Source: JBAZDC01 sp041654595 (GTDB taxonomy: Bacteria; Pseudomonadota; Gammaproteobacteria; Burkholderiales; Burkholderiaceae_B). From it: a stretch of 11,993 bases of DNA. Location of the stretch: the NCBI GenBank assembly GCA_964551305.1, contig CAZKBT010000083.1, forward strand, positions 1-11,993, in the 5' to 3' direction. Each line of letters begins with the position of its first letter. The stretch's first letter is position 1. The position numbers were made by a program, and so were the translations under genes. Positions 5,688 through 11,993 of this stretch are shown in pieces. The notes beneath the pieces were generated by a model. The model was not told where the DNA came from and did not search any database. It was given only the letters and a program-made list of their open reading frames with translations.

Positions 5688-7466
5688 ATGGAAAAAGAAC
5701 CTCTACTTTACCGCGTAACACCCGAAGACTTGGCGGGCCATCTGCTGCGCGTTCAGTTGCGCATCGCGCATCCGCATCCCCAAGGGCAGGTCCTGTCGCT
5801 GCCGGCCTGGATACCGGGCAGCTACCTCATCCGCGATTTCTCGCGCCAGATCATCAGCCTGCAAGCCGAATGCGCCGCCCAGCCGCTATCGGTCCAAAAG
5901 CGCGACAGCCATACCTGGCAATGCGAACCGTGCAACGGGCCGCTGACGATCGAATACATCGTGTACGCCTGGGACCTGTCCGTGCGCGGCGCGCACGTCG
6001 ACGAAAGCCACGCATTTTTCAACGGCACCAGCGTTTTCCTCATGGCGCACGGCCTGGAGCATGAACGTCATACCGTCGACCTGCGCGCGCCTTCGGGCAA
6101 GCGCAACTGGCAGGTCTACACCAGCCTGCCCAGAGCCGTCGGCCACCCACGATGCGCGCGCGAACACGGCTTCGGCGCGTACGCCGCGAAGGACTATGAC
6201 GAACTGATCGACCACCCCGTCGAAATGGGGACGCCGCAAGTCGTCACGTTCAAGGCGCACGGCGCGTTGCACGAAATGGTGTTCACCGGCGTCGCGCCCA
6301 ACCTGGATCTGCAGCGCATCGCGGCGGACACCCGAAAAATTTGCGAAGCGCAGATCGCCTTCTTCGAGCCCCGCACGCGCAAGGCCCCCTTCCTGGACAG
6401 CGCCGACCGGTACGTATTCATGACCATGGCGACGGGCGACGGCTACGGCGGGCTCGAGCACCGGGCCAGCACCGCCCTGATGACGTCGCGAACCGACCTG
6501 CCGGTCAAGGGCCGCGCCGAATCCACGGAAAGCTACCAGAATTTTCTCGGCCTGATCAGCCACGAATATTTCCACACCTGGAACGTAAAGCGCATCAAGC
6601 CCGCGGCCTTCGCGCCCTATCGCCTGGACCGGGAAACGCACACGCGCCTGCTTTGGGTATTCGAAGGCTTCACGTCCTATTACGACGACCTCATGCTGCT
6701 GCGTGCCGGCGTCGTCAGCCGGGATCACTACCTGAAGCGCCTGGCTCGCGTCATTAGCATGGTGCATCGCTCGACGGGCCGCTTGAAGCAATCGGTGGCC
6801 GAAAGCTCGTTCGATGCATGGACGCGGTATTACAAGCAGGACGAAAACTCCCCGAATGCACTGGTCAGCTATTACACCAAAGGCTCGCTGGTGGCGGCGG
6901 GGCTCGATCTCTACATACGCCATGCGACGAACAACCGGCGCTCACTGGATGACGCGATGCGGCTGCTGTGGACGCGCTACGGACGCGATTTCTACCGAGG
7001 ACGGCCCACAGGCATCCCCGAAGACGGCATTGCCGGCCTCATCCGTGAAGCGACGGGCGTGGACGTGGCGGCCTTCATTGATCGCTACGCCCATGGCCGC
7101 GAAGACGTGCCCCTGAAAAGGTTGATGGCCTGGGCCGGCTATACCCTGCAATGGACGACGCCCAACGGCCGGCCGTCCCTGGACGTGCGCACCCGCATCG
7201 CGCACGGAGAGACGCATCTGGCCACGGTGTACGAAGGCGGCGCGGCGCACCGGGGCGGCCTGTCGGCGGGCGACGTCCTGGTCGCCATCGACGGCATTCG
7301 CGTGGGCGGCGACAAGTCGCTGGATCGCCTGCTCGATGCCTACCAAGGCAATGACACCGTCACTGTGCACGTTTTTCGCCGTGACGAGCTGCGCGGCTAC
7401 CGCGTTACGTTGGCACCGCCCGCGCCGACCGAATGCCGCCTTACCGCGCGCGAGTCCGAAAAATGA
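5688..7466 (+). CDS. M61 family metallopeptidase with PDZ domain
   Basis: A 592-aa zinc metallopeptidase of MEROPS family M61 (glycyl-aminopeptidase type). Order of parts: N-terminal beta domain with LPAWIPGSYLIRDFSR (38-53), GGLEH (254-258), the zinc site HEYFH (His292, Glu293, His296), the third ligand Glu326 in WVFEGFTSYYDDL thirty residues later, a helical region to about 490, and a C-terminal PDZ-like domain (about 500-585, with GGAAHRGGLSAGDVLVAIDG). No signal peptide is seen, so a cytosolic location is likely. ATG 5688 is the first possible start, since an in-frame TAA lies 12 nt upstream. The ribosome binding site is poor (AAGG 12 nt away). Its stop overlaps the next gene by ATGA. The physiological substrate is unknown. 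Confidence 0.95.
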   Translation: MEKEPLLYRVTPEDLAGHLLRVQLRIAHPHPQGQVLSLPAWIPGSYLIRDFSRQIISLQAECAAQPLSVQKRDSHTWQCEPCNGPLTIEYIVYAWDLSVRGAHVDESHAFFNGTSVFLMAHGLEHERHTVDLRAPSGKRNWQVYTSLPRAVGHPRCAREHGFGAYAAKDYDELIDHPVEMGTPQVVTFKAHGALHEMVFTGVAPNLDLQRIAADTRKICEAQIAFFEPRTRKAPFLDSADRYVFMTMATGDGYGGLEHRASTALMTSRTDLPVKGRAESTESYQNFLGLISHEYFHTWNVKRIKPAAFAPYRLDRETHTRLLWVFEGFTSYYDDLMLLRAGVVSRDHYLKRLARVISMVHRSTGRLKQSVAESSFDAWTRYYKQDENSPNALVSYYTKGSLVAAGLDLYIRHATNNRRSLDDAMRLLWTRYGRDFYRGRPTGIPEDGIAGLIREATGVDVAAFIDRYAHGREDVPLKRLMAWAGYTLQWTTPNGRPSLDVRTRIAHGETHLATVYEGGAAHRGGLSAGDVLVAIDGIRVGGDKSLDRLLDAYQGNDTVTVHVFRRDELRGYRVTLAPPAPTECRLTARESEK

Positions 7467-8269
7467 CGACATCCGCCAACCCGCCCAGCCTGCCCGACGA
7501 TGGGCCTCGACGCGCCAAGACCGTCCTCGTGACCGGCGCGGCGAGACGCCTGGGCCGCGCCATTGCCTTGCGTTTCGCAAAGGAAGGCTGGAACGTCGCC
7601 CTGCACTTTCACCAATCGCGCGAAGAAGCCGAACGCACCGCCGACGAAATTGCCAGGACGTCCAGCGCCGGCATGCTGGTGCGCGGCAACCTGGAAGACG
7701 AACAGGAAACGCGCGCCGTCGTCGCAAACGTCATCGACTATTTCGGAACGCTGGATGCGGTCGTCAACAATGCGGGGCGCTTCGTGTATGACGACGCCGG
7801 CACGTTTTCCGGACAGAACCTGGCGCACCATCTCGGTCCGAACCTGATCGCGCCCATTATCCTCGCCCAGGAGCTGGCCGCCCACGTGCGCGGCCAAGTC
7901 CGCGACGCGCCCGGCGTCGTCGTCAACCTGCTCGATCAAAAGCTCTGGAACTACAACCCGGACTTCTTCTCATACACCCTAACCAAGGCAGCCATGCAAG
8001 CAGCGACGACCATGCTGGCCCAGGCCCTGGCTCCCGCCGTGCGGGTGGTGGGCGTCGCACCCGGCCTGACCTTGCCCAGCTACCTGCAAAGCGACCGGGA
8101 TTTCGCGCGCACGCACGCCATGGCCCCGCTGGGACAATCCAGCACGCCGGAAGACATCGCGCAAGCCGTGCTGTTCGCCGCCCAAAGCCGCAGCATGACG
8201 GGCACGACCATCATCGTCGACGGAGGCCAGCATCTCGTCGGCTTTAAACGGGACTTCAGCCTCAGCTAA
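7463..8269 (+). CDS. Pteridine reductase-like short-chain dehydrogenase (FolM/PTR1 type)
   Basis: A 268-aa NADP(H)-type SDR. The Rossmann motif TGAARRLGR (24-32) has the Arg of pteridine reductases instead of the usual TGxxxGIG. NNAG is at 102-105. The catalytic serine is replaced by Asp158 (NLLDQ), followed by Tyr171 and Lys175. This reproduces the Asp-Tyr-Lys set of Leishmania PTR1 (Asp181, Tyr194, Lys198) with identical spacing; E. coli FolM likewise has Asp. LHFHQS (47-52) and VDGGQHL also fit. I place the start at 7463, giving a 4-bp ATGA overlap with the M61 stop. An upstream in-frame ATG at 7433 would add 10 residues. A FolB/FolX-type gene follows at once, so dihydropterin (e.g. dihydromonapterin) reduction is the best guess. 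Substrate is inferred. Confidence 0.88.
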   Translation: MTTSANPPSLPDDGPRRAKTVLVTGAARRLGRAIALRFAKEGWNVALHFHQSREEAERTADEIARTSSAGMLVRGNLEDEQETRAVVANVIDYFGTLDAVVNNAGRFVYDDAGTFSGQNLAHHLGPNLIAPIILAQELAAHVRGQVRDAPGVVVNLLDQKLWNYNPDFFSYTLTKAAMQAATTMLAQALAPAVRVVGVAPGLTLPSYLQSDRDFARTHAMAPLGQSSTPEDIAQAVLFAAQSRSMTGTTIIVDGGQHLVGFKRDFSLS

Positions 8270-8311
8270 AAGCCCACTGCCCGAACCCGATCTCATCACC
8301 ACGCCAAACCC

Positions 8312-8677
8312 ATGACTCTTCCTACCCGCCGTATTTTCTTCACGCAGCTTGCCCTGGACGCCAACATCGGGATCCTCGACCATGAACTGCGCGCCACCCA
8401 GCCCTTGCACATCGACGCGGAATTCGATGTCGCGATCTCGCAAGCAGTGCACGACAAGAACCTGCAAACCGTGCTGGACTATCGGCTGCTGCGCAACGCC
8501 ATCGTCGAAGAATGCACGCAGGCTCACGTCAACCTGCTGGAAACGCTGAGCGAGCGTTTGGTCGACCGCATACTGCGCGACTTTGCCGATATCCAACAAG
8601 TTAAAATCCGTATTAGCAAGCCATTGGCTTTTTCCGACTGCGCCGCCGTCGGCATCGAATTGCAGCGCGGCCGCTGA
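8312..8677 (+). CDS. folB: Dihydroneopterin aldolase/epimerase family protein (FolB or FolX)
   Basis: A 121-aa tunnel-fold protein. Four catalytic residues of E. coli FolB (Glu22, Tyr54, Glu74, Lys100, from memory) are present at a constant offset of +3: Glu25 in ILDHELR, Tyr57 in LDYRLL, Glu77 in LLETLSE, Lys103 in RISKPLA. FolB splits dihydroneopterin to 6-hydroxymethyl-dihydropterin in folate synthesis. The paralogue FolX epimerises dihydroneopterin triphosphate for monapterin synthesis. The ISKP signature favours FolB, while the LDYR segment and the FolM-like neighbour leave FolX open. It starts 42 nt after the SDR stop; no Shine-Dalgarno site is visible, so reinitiation after the SDR may matter. 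The symbol is provisional. Confidence 0.87.
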   Translation: MTLPTRRIFFTQLALDANIGILDHELRATQPLHIDAEFDVAISQAVHDKNLQTVLDYRLLRNAIVEECTQAHVNLLETLSERLVDRILRDFADIQQVKIRISKPLAFSDCAAVGIELQRGR

Positions 8678-8693
8678 CCCAGGTTCGTTCACC

Positions 8694-9710
8694 ATGCTCC
8701 CCCTAGCCTCAGACTCCGACACCCGTGAACGCGCATCGCGCGACGACGCCCGTCATGCGCGCAAGCAGCGCATCAACGACAACAAGCTGAGCAAGCGCTT
8801 GATCCGCGAAACCGGCCGCGCCATCGCCGACTACAACATGATAGAAGACGGTGACAAGGTCATGGTTTGCCTTTCCGGCGGCAAGGACTCCTACAGCTTG
8901 CTGGACATCCTGCTGACGCTCCAGGCCCGCGCGCCCATCAAGTTCGACATCATCGCCGTCAACCTGGATCAGAAACAGCCCGGTTTTCCCGCCGACGTAT
9001 TGCCGACCTATCTGACCGAGCTGGGCGTGCCCTTTCACATCGAAACCCAGGACACTTATTCGGTCGTCACGCGCGTCATTCCGGAAGGCAAGACGACCTG
9101 TTCCTTATGCTCGCGCCTGCGCCGCGCCATCCTGTACCGCGTCGCCGACGAACTAGGCGCCACGAAGATCGCGCTCGGCCATCACCGCGACGACATCCTC
9201 GGCACCTTCTTCCTGAATCTGTTCTATGGCGGCCGCCTAAAGGCGATGCCGCCCAAACTGATGTCCGACGACGGCAAGCACATCGTGATCCGCCCGCTGG
9301 CCTATGTTCCCGAAAAAGACCTGATCGCTTACTCCGCCATCAAGCAGTTCCCCATCATTCCCTGCAATCTGTGCGGCTCGCAGGAAAATCTGAAACGCAA
9401 GGAAGTCAGCCGCATGATCGCCGACTGGGACAGGAAGCATCCGGGACGGTCGTGGAATACCTTTGCGGCCTTGTCGCGCGTCGTGCCGACGCATCTGATG
9501 GACAGCAACCTACACGACTTTGCGGGGTTGAAAGCAACGGGCGTCGCGGATGCCGACGGCGATACGGCTTTCGACGCGGACGACTTCCCCGATGGGCTCG
9601 CCCTGCCGTCGCAGGACGCCGATGACGGCCATGACGCGCATACTGATACCGACGCGCGGACGGGCGAAGCGTCGCGCCGGGTCGTATTCATGACGGACCT
9701 GAGAAACTGA
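8694..9710 (+). CDS. ttcA: tRNA 2-thiocytidine(32) synthetase TtcA
   Basis: A 338-aa Fe-S, ATP-dependent enzyme that thiolates cytidine 32 of certain tRNAs. It shows the PP-loop SGGKDS (61-66), the cluster-binding CSLC (Cys136, Cys139) and a second PCNLCGSQ motif (Cys224, Cys227), plus LGHHRDD (161-167) and the typical helical segment to about 270. I chose ATG 8694, 16 nt after the folB stop, because the product then begins with the short charged leader typical of TtcA. The open frame extends further upstream, but that stretch overlaps folB. The last ~58 residues are an Asp/Ala/Thr-rich acidic tail ending RRVVFMTDLRN, not present in E. coli TtcA. It may be a lineage-specific extension. Confidence 0.95.
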   Translation: MLPLASDSDTRERASRDDARHARKQRINDNKLSKRLIRETGRAIADYNMIEDGDKVMVCLSGGKDSYSLLDILLTLQARAPIKFDIIAVNLDQKQPGFPADVLPTYLTELGVPFHIETQDTYSVVTRVIPEGKTTCSLCSRLRRAILYRVADELGATKIALGHHRDDILGTFFLNLFYGGRLKAMPPKLMSDDGKHIVIRPLAYVPEKDLIAYSAIKQFPIIPCNLCGSQENLKRKEVSRMIADWDRKHPGRSWNTFAALSRVVPTHLMDSNLHDFAGLKATGVADADGDTAFDADDFPDGLALPSQDADDGHDAHTDTDARTGEASRRVVFMTDLRN

Positions 9711-9715
9711 ACGTT

Positions 9716-9753
9716 ACGCGCCTTGTCCGGACACGTCCGCGCGAGGCGCGCGT
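9716..9753. other. Palindromic GC-rich gap between convergent ttcA and ubiX
   Basis: The 42-bp gap contains a perfect 10-bp palindrome TGTCCGGACA (9724-9733) and a 5-bp stem CGCGC/GCGCG with a 3-nt loop (9738-9750). An outer pairing ACGCGC/GCGCGT (9716-9721 with 9748-9753) encloses both. This could end transcription from both sides, but no T-run is evident in either direction, so a bidirectional terminator is only a guess. Confidence 0.3.
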
Positions 9754-10328
9754 TATCCCCGCATGCCTTCCCAATGCGGACCCGGCACATGAACGTCGAC
9801 CAGCTCCAAGACGCGGGCCACCGTGTGATCGATGATGTCGTCCAAGGACCGGGGATGCAGATAGAACGCGGGCAGCGGCGGAAAAATAATGCCGCCCATT
9901 TCCGTTACCGCCGTCATGTTGCGCAGGTGCGCCAGATTCAGCGGCGTTTCGCGCACCATCATGATCAAGCGCCGGCGCTCTTTCAAGGTCACGTCGGCGG
10001 CGCGCGTGATCAGGTTGTCGGAAAAGCCATGGGCCACCGCCGCCAGCGTGCGCATCGAACACGGCACGATGATCATGCCCGCGGTGGCGAAGCTGCCGCT
10101 GGCCAGCGTGGCGCCCACGTCGCGAAAGCTGTGCACGTGATCAGCCAGCGCATGCACCTCTTGGCGGCTCATGTCCAGCTCGTACTTGACGTTGAGCACG
10201 CCCGAAGGCGATATCACCACGTGCGTCTCGACGTCGGGCACACCCTGCAAAGCCTTGAGCATGCGCACGGCATACAGGGCGCCGGTGGCGCCCGTAATGC
10301 CGATGACCAGCCGACGGATGGCGCTCAT
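9753..10328 (-). CDS. ubiX: Flavin prenyltransferase UbiX
   Basis: A 191-aa enzyme that joins a dimethylallyl group to reduced FMN, making the prenyl-FMN cofactor of UbiD-type decarboxylases (ubiquinone pathway). It shows the FMN phosphate loop GITGATGA (10-17), CSMRTLAAVAHG (90-101), LKERR, VRETPLNLAHLRNM and PAFYLHPRSLDD. Lys116, Glu127, Tyr156 and Arg172 match Pseudomonas aeruginosa Lys129, Glu140, Tyr169 and Arg185 with the same spacing. Ser15 of that enzyme is Thr15 here, a conservative change. The ATG is only 4 nt after the grxD stop with no clear ribosome binding site, so translation is probably coupled. UbiD is not in the window. Confidence 0.95.
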   Translation of the reverse strand: MSAIRRLVIGITGATGALYAVRMLKALQGVPDVETHVVISPSGVLNVKYELDMSRQEVHALADHVHSFRDVGATLASGSFATAGMIIVPCSMRTLAAVAHGFSDNLITRAADVTLKERRRLIMMVRETPLNLAHLRNMTAVTEMGGIIFPPLPAFYLHPRSLDDIIDHTVARVLELVDVHVPGPHWEGMRG

Positions 10329-10332
10329 GCCG

Positions 10333-10659
10333 TCAGGCCAAGGCGCCCGAGTCTTTCAACGCGGTGGTCAGCTCGCCGTTTTCGTACATTTCGGCAATGA
10401 TGTCCGAGCCGCCGATAAATTCCCCCGCGATGTACAGCTGCGGGATCGTCGGCCAATCGGAAAACACCTTGATTCCCTGGCGCACTTCGTCGTCCTCCAG
10501 CACATTGACAGTCACCAACTTGGCGACGCCACAGGCTTTCAGGATCTGGATGGCGCGGCCGGAAAAACCGCACTGGGGAAACTGGGCGGTGCCCTTCATG
10601 AAAAGCACGACGGGATGGGTCGTGACGGTTTCACGGATGAAGTCTTGAACGTCGCTCAT
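10333..10659 (-). CDS. grxD: Monothiol glutaredoxin Grx4 (GrxD)
   Basis: A 108-aa monothiol glutaredoxin that carries or delivers [2Fe-2S] clusters with glutathione. It has the defining CGFS active site (Cys30-Ser33, in FPQCGFSGRA), Lys22 in the MKG motif, the cis-proline loop WPTIPQLY (69-76) and the glutathione-binding GGSD (83-86). Length and end-to-end motifs match the family. An AGGAAA site lies about 9 nt before the ATG. The gene is 31 nt after prmC and 4 nt before ubiX on the same strand, an arrangement I recall from other betaproteobacteria. Confidence 0.97.
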   Translation of the reverse strand: MSDVQDFIRETVTTHPVVLFMKGTAQFPQCGFSGRAIQILKACGVAKLVTVNVLEDDEVRQGIKVFSDWPTIPQLYIAGEFIGGSDIIAEMYENGELTTALKDSGALA

Positions 10660-10690
10660 GGCAAAAATTTCCTGAAGAAGAATTAGTCAA

Positions 10691-11509
10691 TTATACGTTT
10701 CCGCCGGTGACGCGCTCGATGCCGGCCAGATCCCGATGGCTGGCAATGCCCGCATACCCAGTCCGCTCCAGGAAGCGCCGCACCTCTGCGGCCTGGTCCC
10801 AGCCATGCTCGACCAACAATACGCCTTGCGGGGTCAGCCACGGAGCGGCCCCCAGCACGATGCGCTCCAGGTCGCGCAGCCCGTCCGCTCCGTCCGTCAA
10901 CGCCGAAGCCGGCTCGAAGCACAGATCCCCTTGCGACAGATGCGCATCGCCGGCATGGATATAGGGCGGATTGGAAACGATGAGGCCGAACGGCGCCGGC
11001 TTCGACCCCGTCAAGGCATCGTACCAACTGCCGCGCAGGAACTCCACCGCCGCCCCCAGGCGCCGCGCATTATCACGCGCGACCGCCAGGGCATCCGCGC
11101 TCAGATCGGTCGCCACGACCGTCGCATCAGGGCGCGCCAGCGCGATCGATATCGCAATGGCGCCGCTTCCCGTGCCCAAATCCAGCACGCGCGGCGCCGG
11201 CTTGCCTTCCAGCACGGCAAGCGCCCGCTCCACCAGCAGCTCCGTCTCGGGCCGCGGAATCAGCACGGCGGGATCGACTTCGAACATATGCCCCATGAAC
11301 TCGCGGCGTCCAAGAATATAAGCCATGGGCTCGCCCAGAAGACGACGATTTTCAAGTTCTTGATAACGCTGTTGCACGGCGTCCGGTATTTCATCCGTAT
11401 CGTGCGCGATCAGCCAGGCGCGTGGAACCTGCAGCACGTGTTGCCACAGCATCCGGGCCTCCAGCCGGGGCAAACGCGCGGTTGCCAGCCTGTCGCGCAA
11501 CGTCGCCAT
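10691..11509 (-). CDS. prmC: Peptide chain release factor N5-glutamine methyltransferase PrmC
   Basis: A 272-aa SAM-dependent enzyme that methylates the glutamine of the GGQ motif in release factors RF1 and RF2. The N-terminal helical domain carries GEPMAYILGRREF (59-71) and IPRPETE (84-90). The SAM-binding loop is LDLGTGSGAI (109-118), and the catalytic NPPY is at 180-183, which holds the substrate glutamine. The ATG is 5 nt after the prfA stop codon, and an AGGA inside the end of prfA serves as ribosome binding site, so the enzyme is co-produced with its substrate. Length and motifs are typical (E. coli 277 aa). Confidence 0.97.
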   Translation of the reverse strand: MATLRDRLATARLPRLEARMLWQHVLQVPRAWLIAHDTDEIPDAVQQRYQELENRRLLGEPMAYILGRREFMGHMFEVDPAVLIPRPETELLVERALAVLEGKPAPRVLDLGTGSGAIAISIALARPDATVVATDLSADALAVARDNARRLGAAVEFLRGSWYDALTGSKPAPFGLIVSNPPYIHAGDAHLSQGDLCFEPASALTDGADGLRDLERIVLGAAPWLTPQGVLLVEHGWDQAAEVRRFLERTGYAGIASHRDLAGIERVTGGNV

Positions 11510-11514
11510 GACGC

Positions 11515-11993
11515 TCAGTCCTGGCCCAACGCCGCCAGTTGCGCCGCCTGATGCTCGGCAAGCAAGGCGTTCGTCAGTTCGTCCAGATCGCCATCCATGA
11601 TGGCGCCCAGGCGGTACAGCGTCAGATTGATCCGGTGATCGGTCACGCGGCCCTGCGGGTAGTTATAGGTGCGGATGCGCTCCGAACGATCGCCCGAGCC
11701 GACCAGGCTCTTGCGCTGTGCGGCCTCCTTGCTGTGCTGCTCCTGCTGCTGCTGGTCCTTCAAGCGGGCCGCCAGCACCTGCATCGCCTTGTCCTTATTC
11801 CTGTGCTGCGAACGATCGTCCTGGCACTCCACGACCAGCCCGGTCGGAATATGGGTAATGCGCACCGCAGAGTCGGTGGTATTGACGCATTGTCCACCTG
11901 GGCCGGATGCACGATAGACATCGATTCTCAGATCATTTGGATCGACCTGTATCTCAACATCGGCTGCTGTATTGTCTGTTACTTTTTTGATCT
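11515..11993 (-). CDS. prfA: Peptide chain release factor 1 (partial, C-terminal portion)
   Basis: The last 158 codons plus stop are present; the gene continues beyond the right edge. RF1 recognises UAA and UAG stop codons and triggers peptide release. The GGQ catalytic motif is in SGPGGQCVN (codons near 11878-11907), followed by ECQDDRSQHRNKDKAM, GSGDRSERIRTYNYPQGRVTD and the C terminus EHQAAQLAALGQD. The segment up to about 11870 is typically betaproteobacterial. Upstream of that the GC content and codon use change, and GPGGQC replaces the usual proteobacterial GAGGQH. The TVAVMPE-like motif expected about 16 residues before NPADLRID is also missing. The gene may be mosaic, or the window end may be misassembled. 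The reading frame stays open to the edge. Confidence 0.93.
   Translation of the reverse strand, partial: IKKVTDNTAADVEIQVDPNDLRIDVYRASGPGGQCVNTTDSAVRITHIPTGLVVECQDDRSQHRNKDKAMQVLAARLKDQQQQEQHSKEAAQRKSLVGSGDRSERIRTYNYPQGRVTDHRINLTLYRLGAIMDGDLDELTNALLAEHQAAQLAALGQD

Noticed and set aside
5886..6923. A 345-codon open frame on the minus strand opposite the M61 gene
   Set aside because: It has no family resemblance, its composition is biased to Val/Arg/Gly/Ala, and it lies wholly inside a complete M61 peptidase with an intact zinc site. It is a shadow frame.
7433..7462. Upstream ATG start for the SDR gene
   Set aside because: It would overlap the peptidase gene by 34 bp and has no ribosome binding site. 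The ATGA overlap at 7463 is the more usual arrangement, though the longer form cannot be excluded.
8583..8693. Upstream in-frame ATG for ttcA inside folB
   Set aside because: It would add 37 residues encoded almost entirely within folB. TtcA homologues start with a short charged leader, matching ATG 8694.
10736..11551. A 271-codon plus-strand frame opposite prmC and the prfA end
   Set aside because: It is antisense to prmC, which has all its motifs, and its translation is Arg/Gln-rich without any domain.
1..11993. Mobile element, CRISPR, defence or phage system
   Set aside because: I saw no regularly spaced repeats, transposase or integrase motifs or terminal inverted repeats. Essentially all sequence belongs to recognised housekeeping genes and short gaps.

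Overview
The window is ordinary bacterial chromosome, about 60% GC. It looks betaproteobacterial, most likely order Burkholderiales, family Alcaligenaceae (Bordetella/Achromobacter relatives). I infer this from remembered resemblance of the ATP synthase proteins, above all the 80-residue c subunit and the b subunit, to those of that family. No database search was possible. I see no transposase, integrase, phage gene, CRISPR array, toxin-antitoxin pair or RNA gene. No gene-free stretch exceeds about 250 bases.

Layout: (1) 1-4629, minus strand: the F1Fo-ATP synthase operon in transcription order atpI-atpB-atpE-atpF-atpH-atpA-atpG. atpG is cut by the left edge, so atpD and atpC would lie beyond it. 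A probable sigma-70 promoter sits at 4774-4803. (2) 4878-5654, minus: a crotonase-family enoyl-CoA hydratase. Only 33 bp separate it from the divergent plus-strand set. (3) 5688-9710, plus: an M61 metallopeptidase with a PDZ domain, a pteridine-reductase-like (FolM/PTR1) SDR overlapping it by 4 bp, a FolB/FolX-fold protein, and the tRNA thiolase ttcA. (4) 9753-11993, minus, convergent with ttcA: prfA (partial), prmC, grxD, ubiX, tightly packed.

How the genes work together: the first block builds the proton-driven ATP synthase. In the last block, PrmC methylates the GGQ glutamine of the release factor encoded just upstream, GrxD handles Fe-S clusters, and UbiX makes the prenyl-FMN cofactor that UbiD needs in ubiquinone synthesis. 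In the middle block, the SDR has the Asp-Tyr-Lys catalytic set of pteridine reductases and lies next to a dihydroneopterin aldolase/epimerase homologue. This points to pterin metabolism (folate or tetrahydromonapterin).

Most of the window is housekeeping sequence and I found no clearly new system. The most anomalous stretch is the last ~115 bases (inside prfA). There GC drops to about 45%, codon choice changes, and the residues around GGQ no longer look betaproteobacterial. This may be a recombination mosaic or an assembly chimera at a contig end. Other points of interest are the pterin gene pair, a U-rich element ahead of the atpE ribosome binding site, a 15-bp tandem repeat carrying the atpI ribosome binding site, and a series of hairpins between atpA and atpG.
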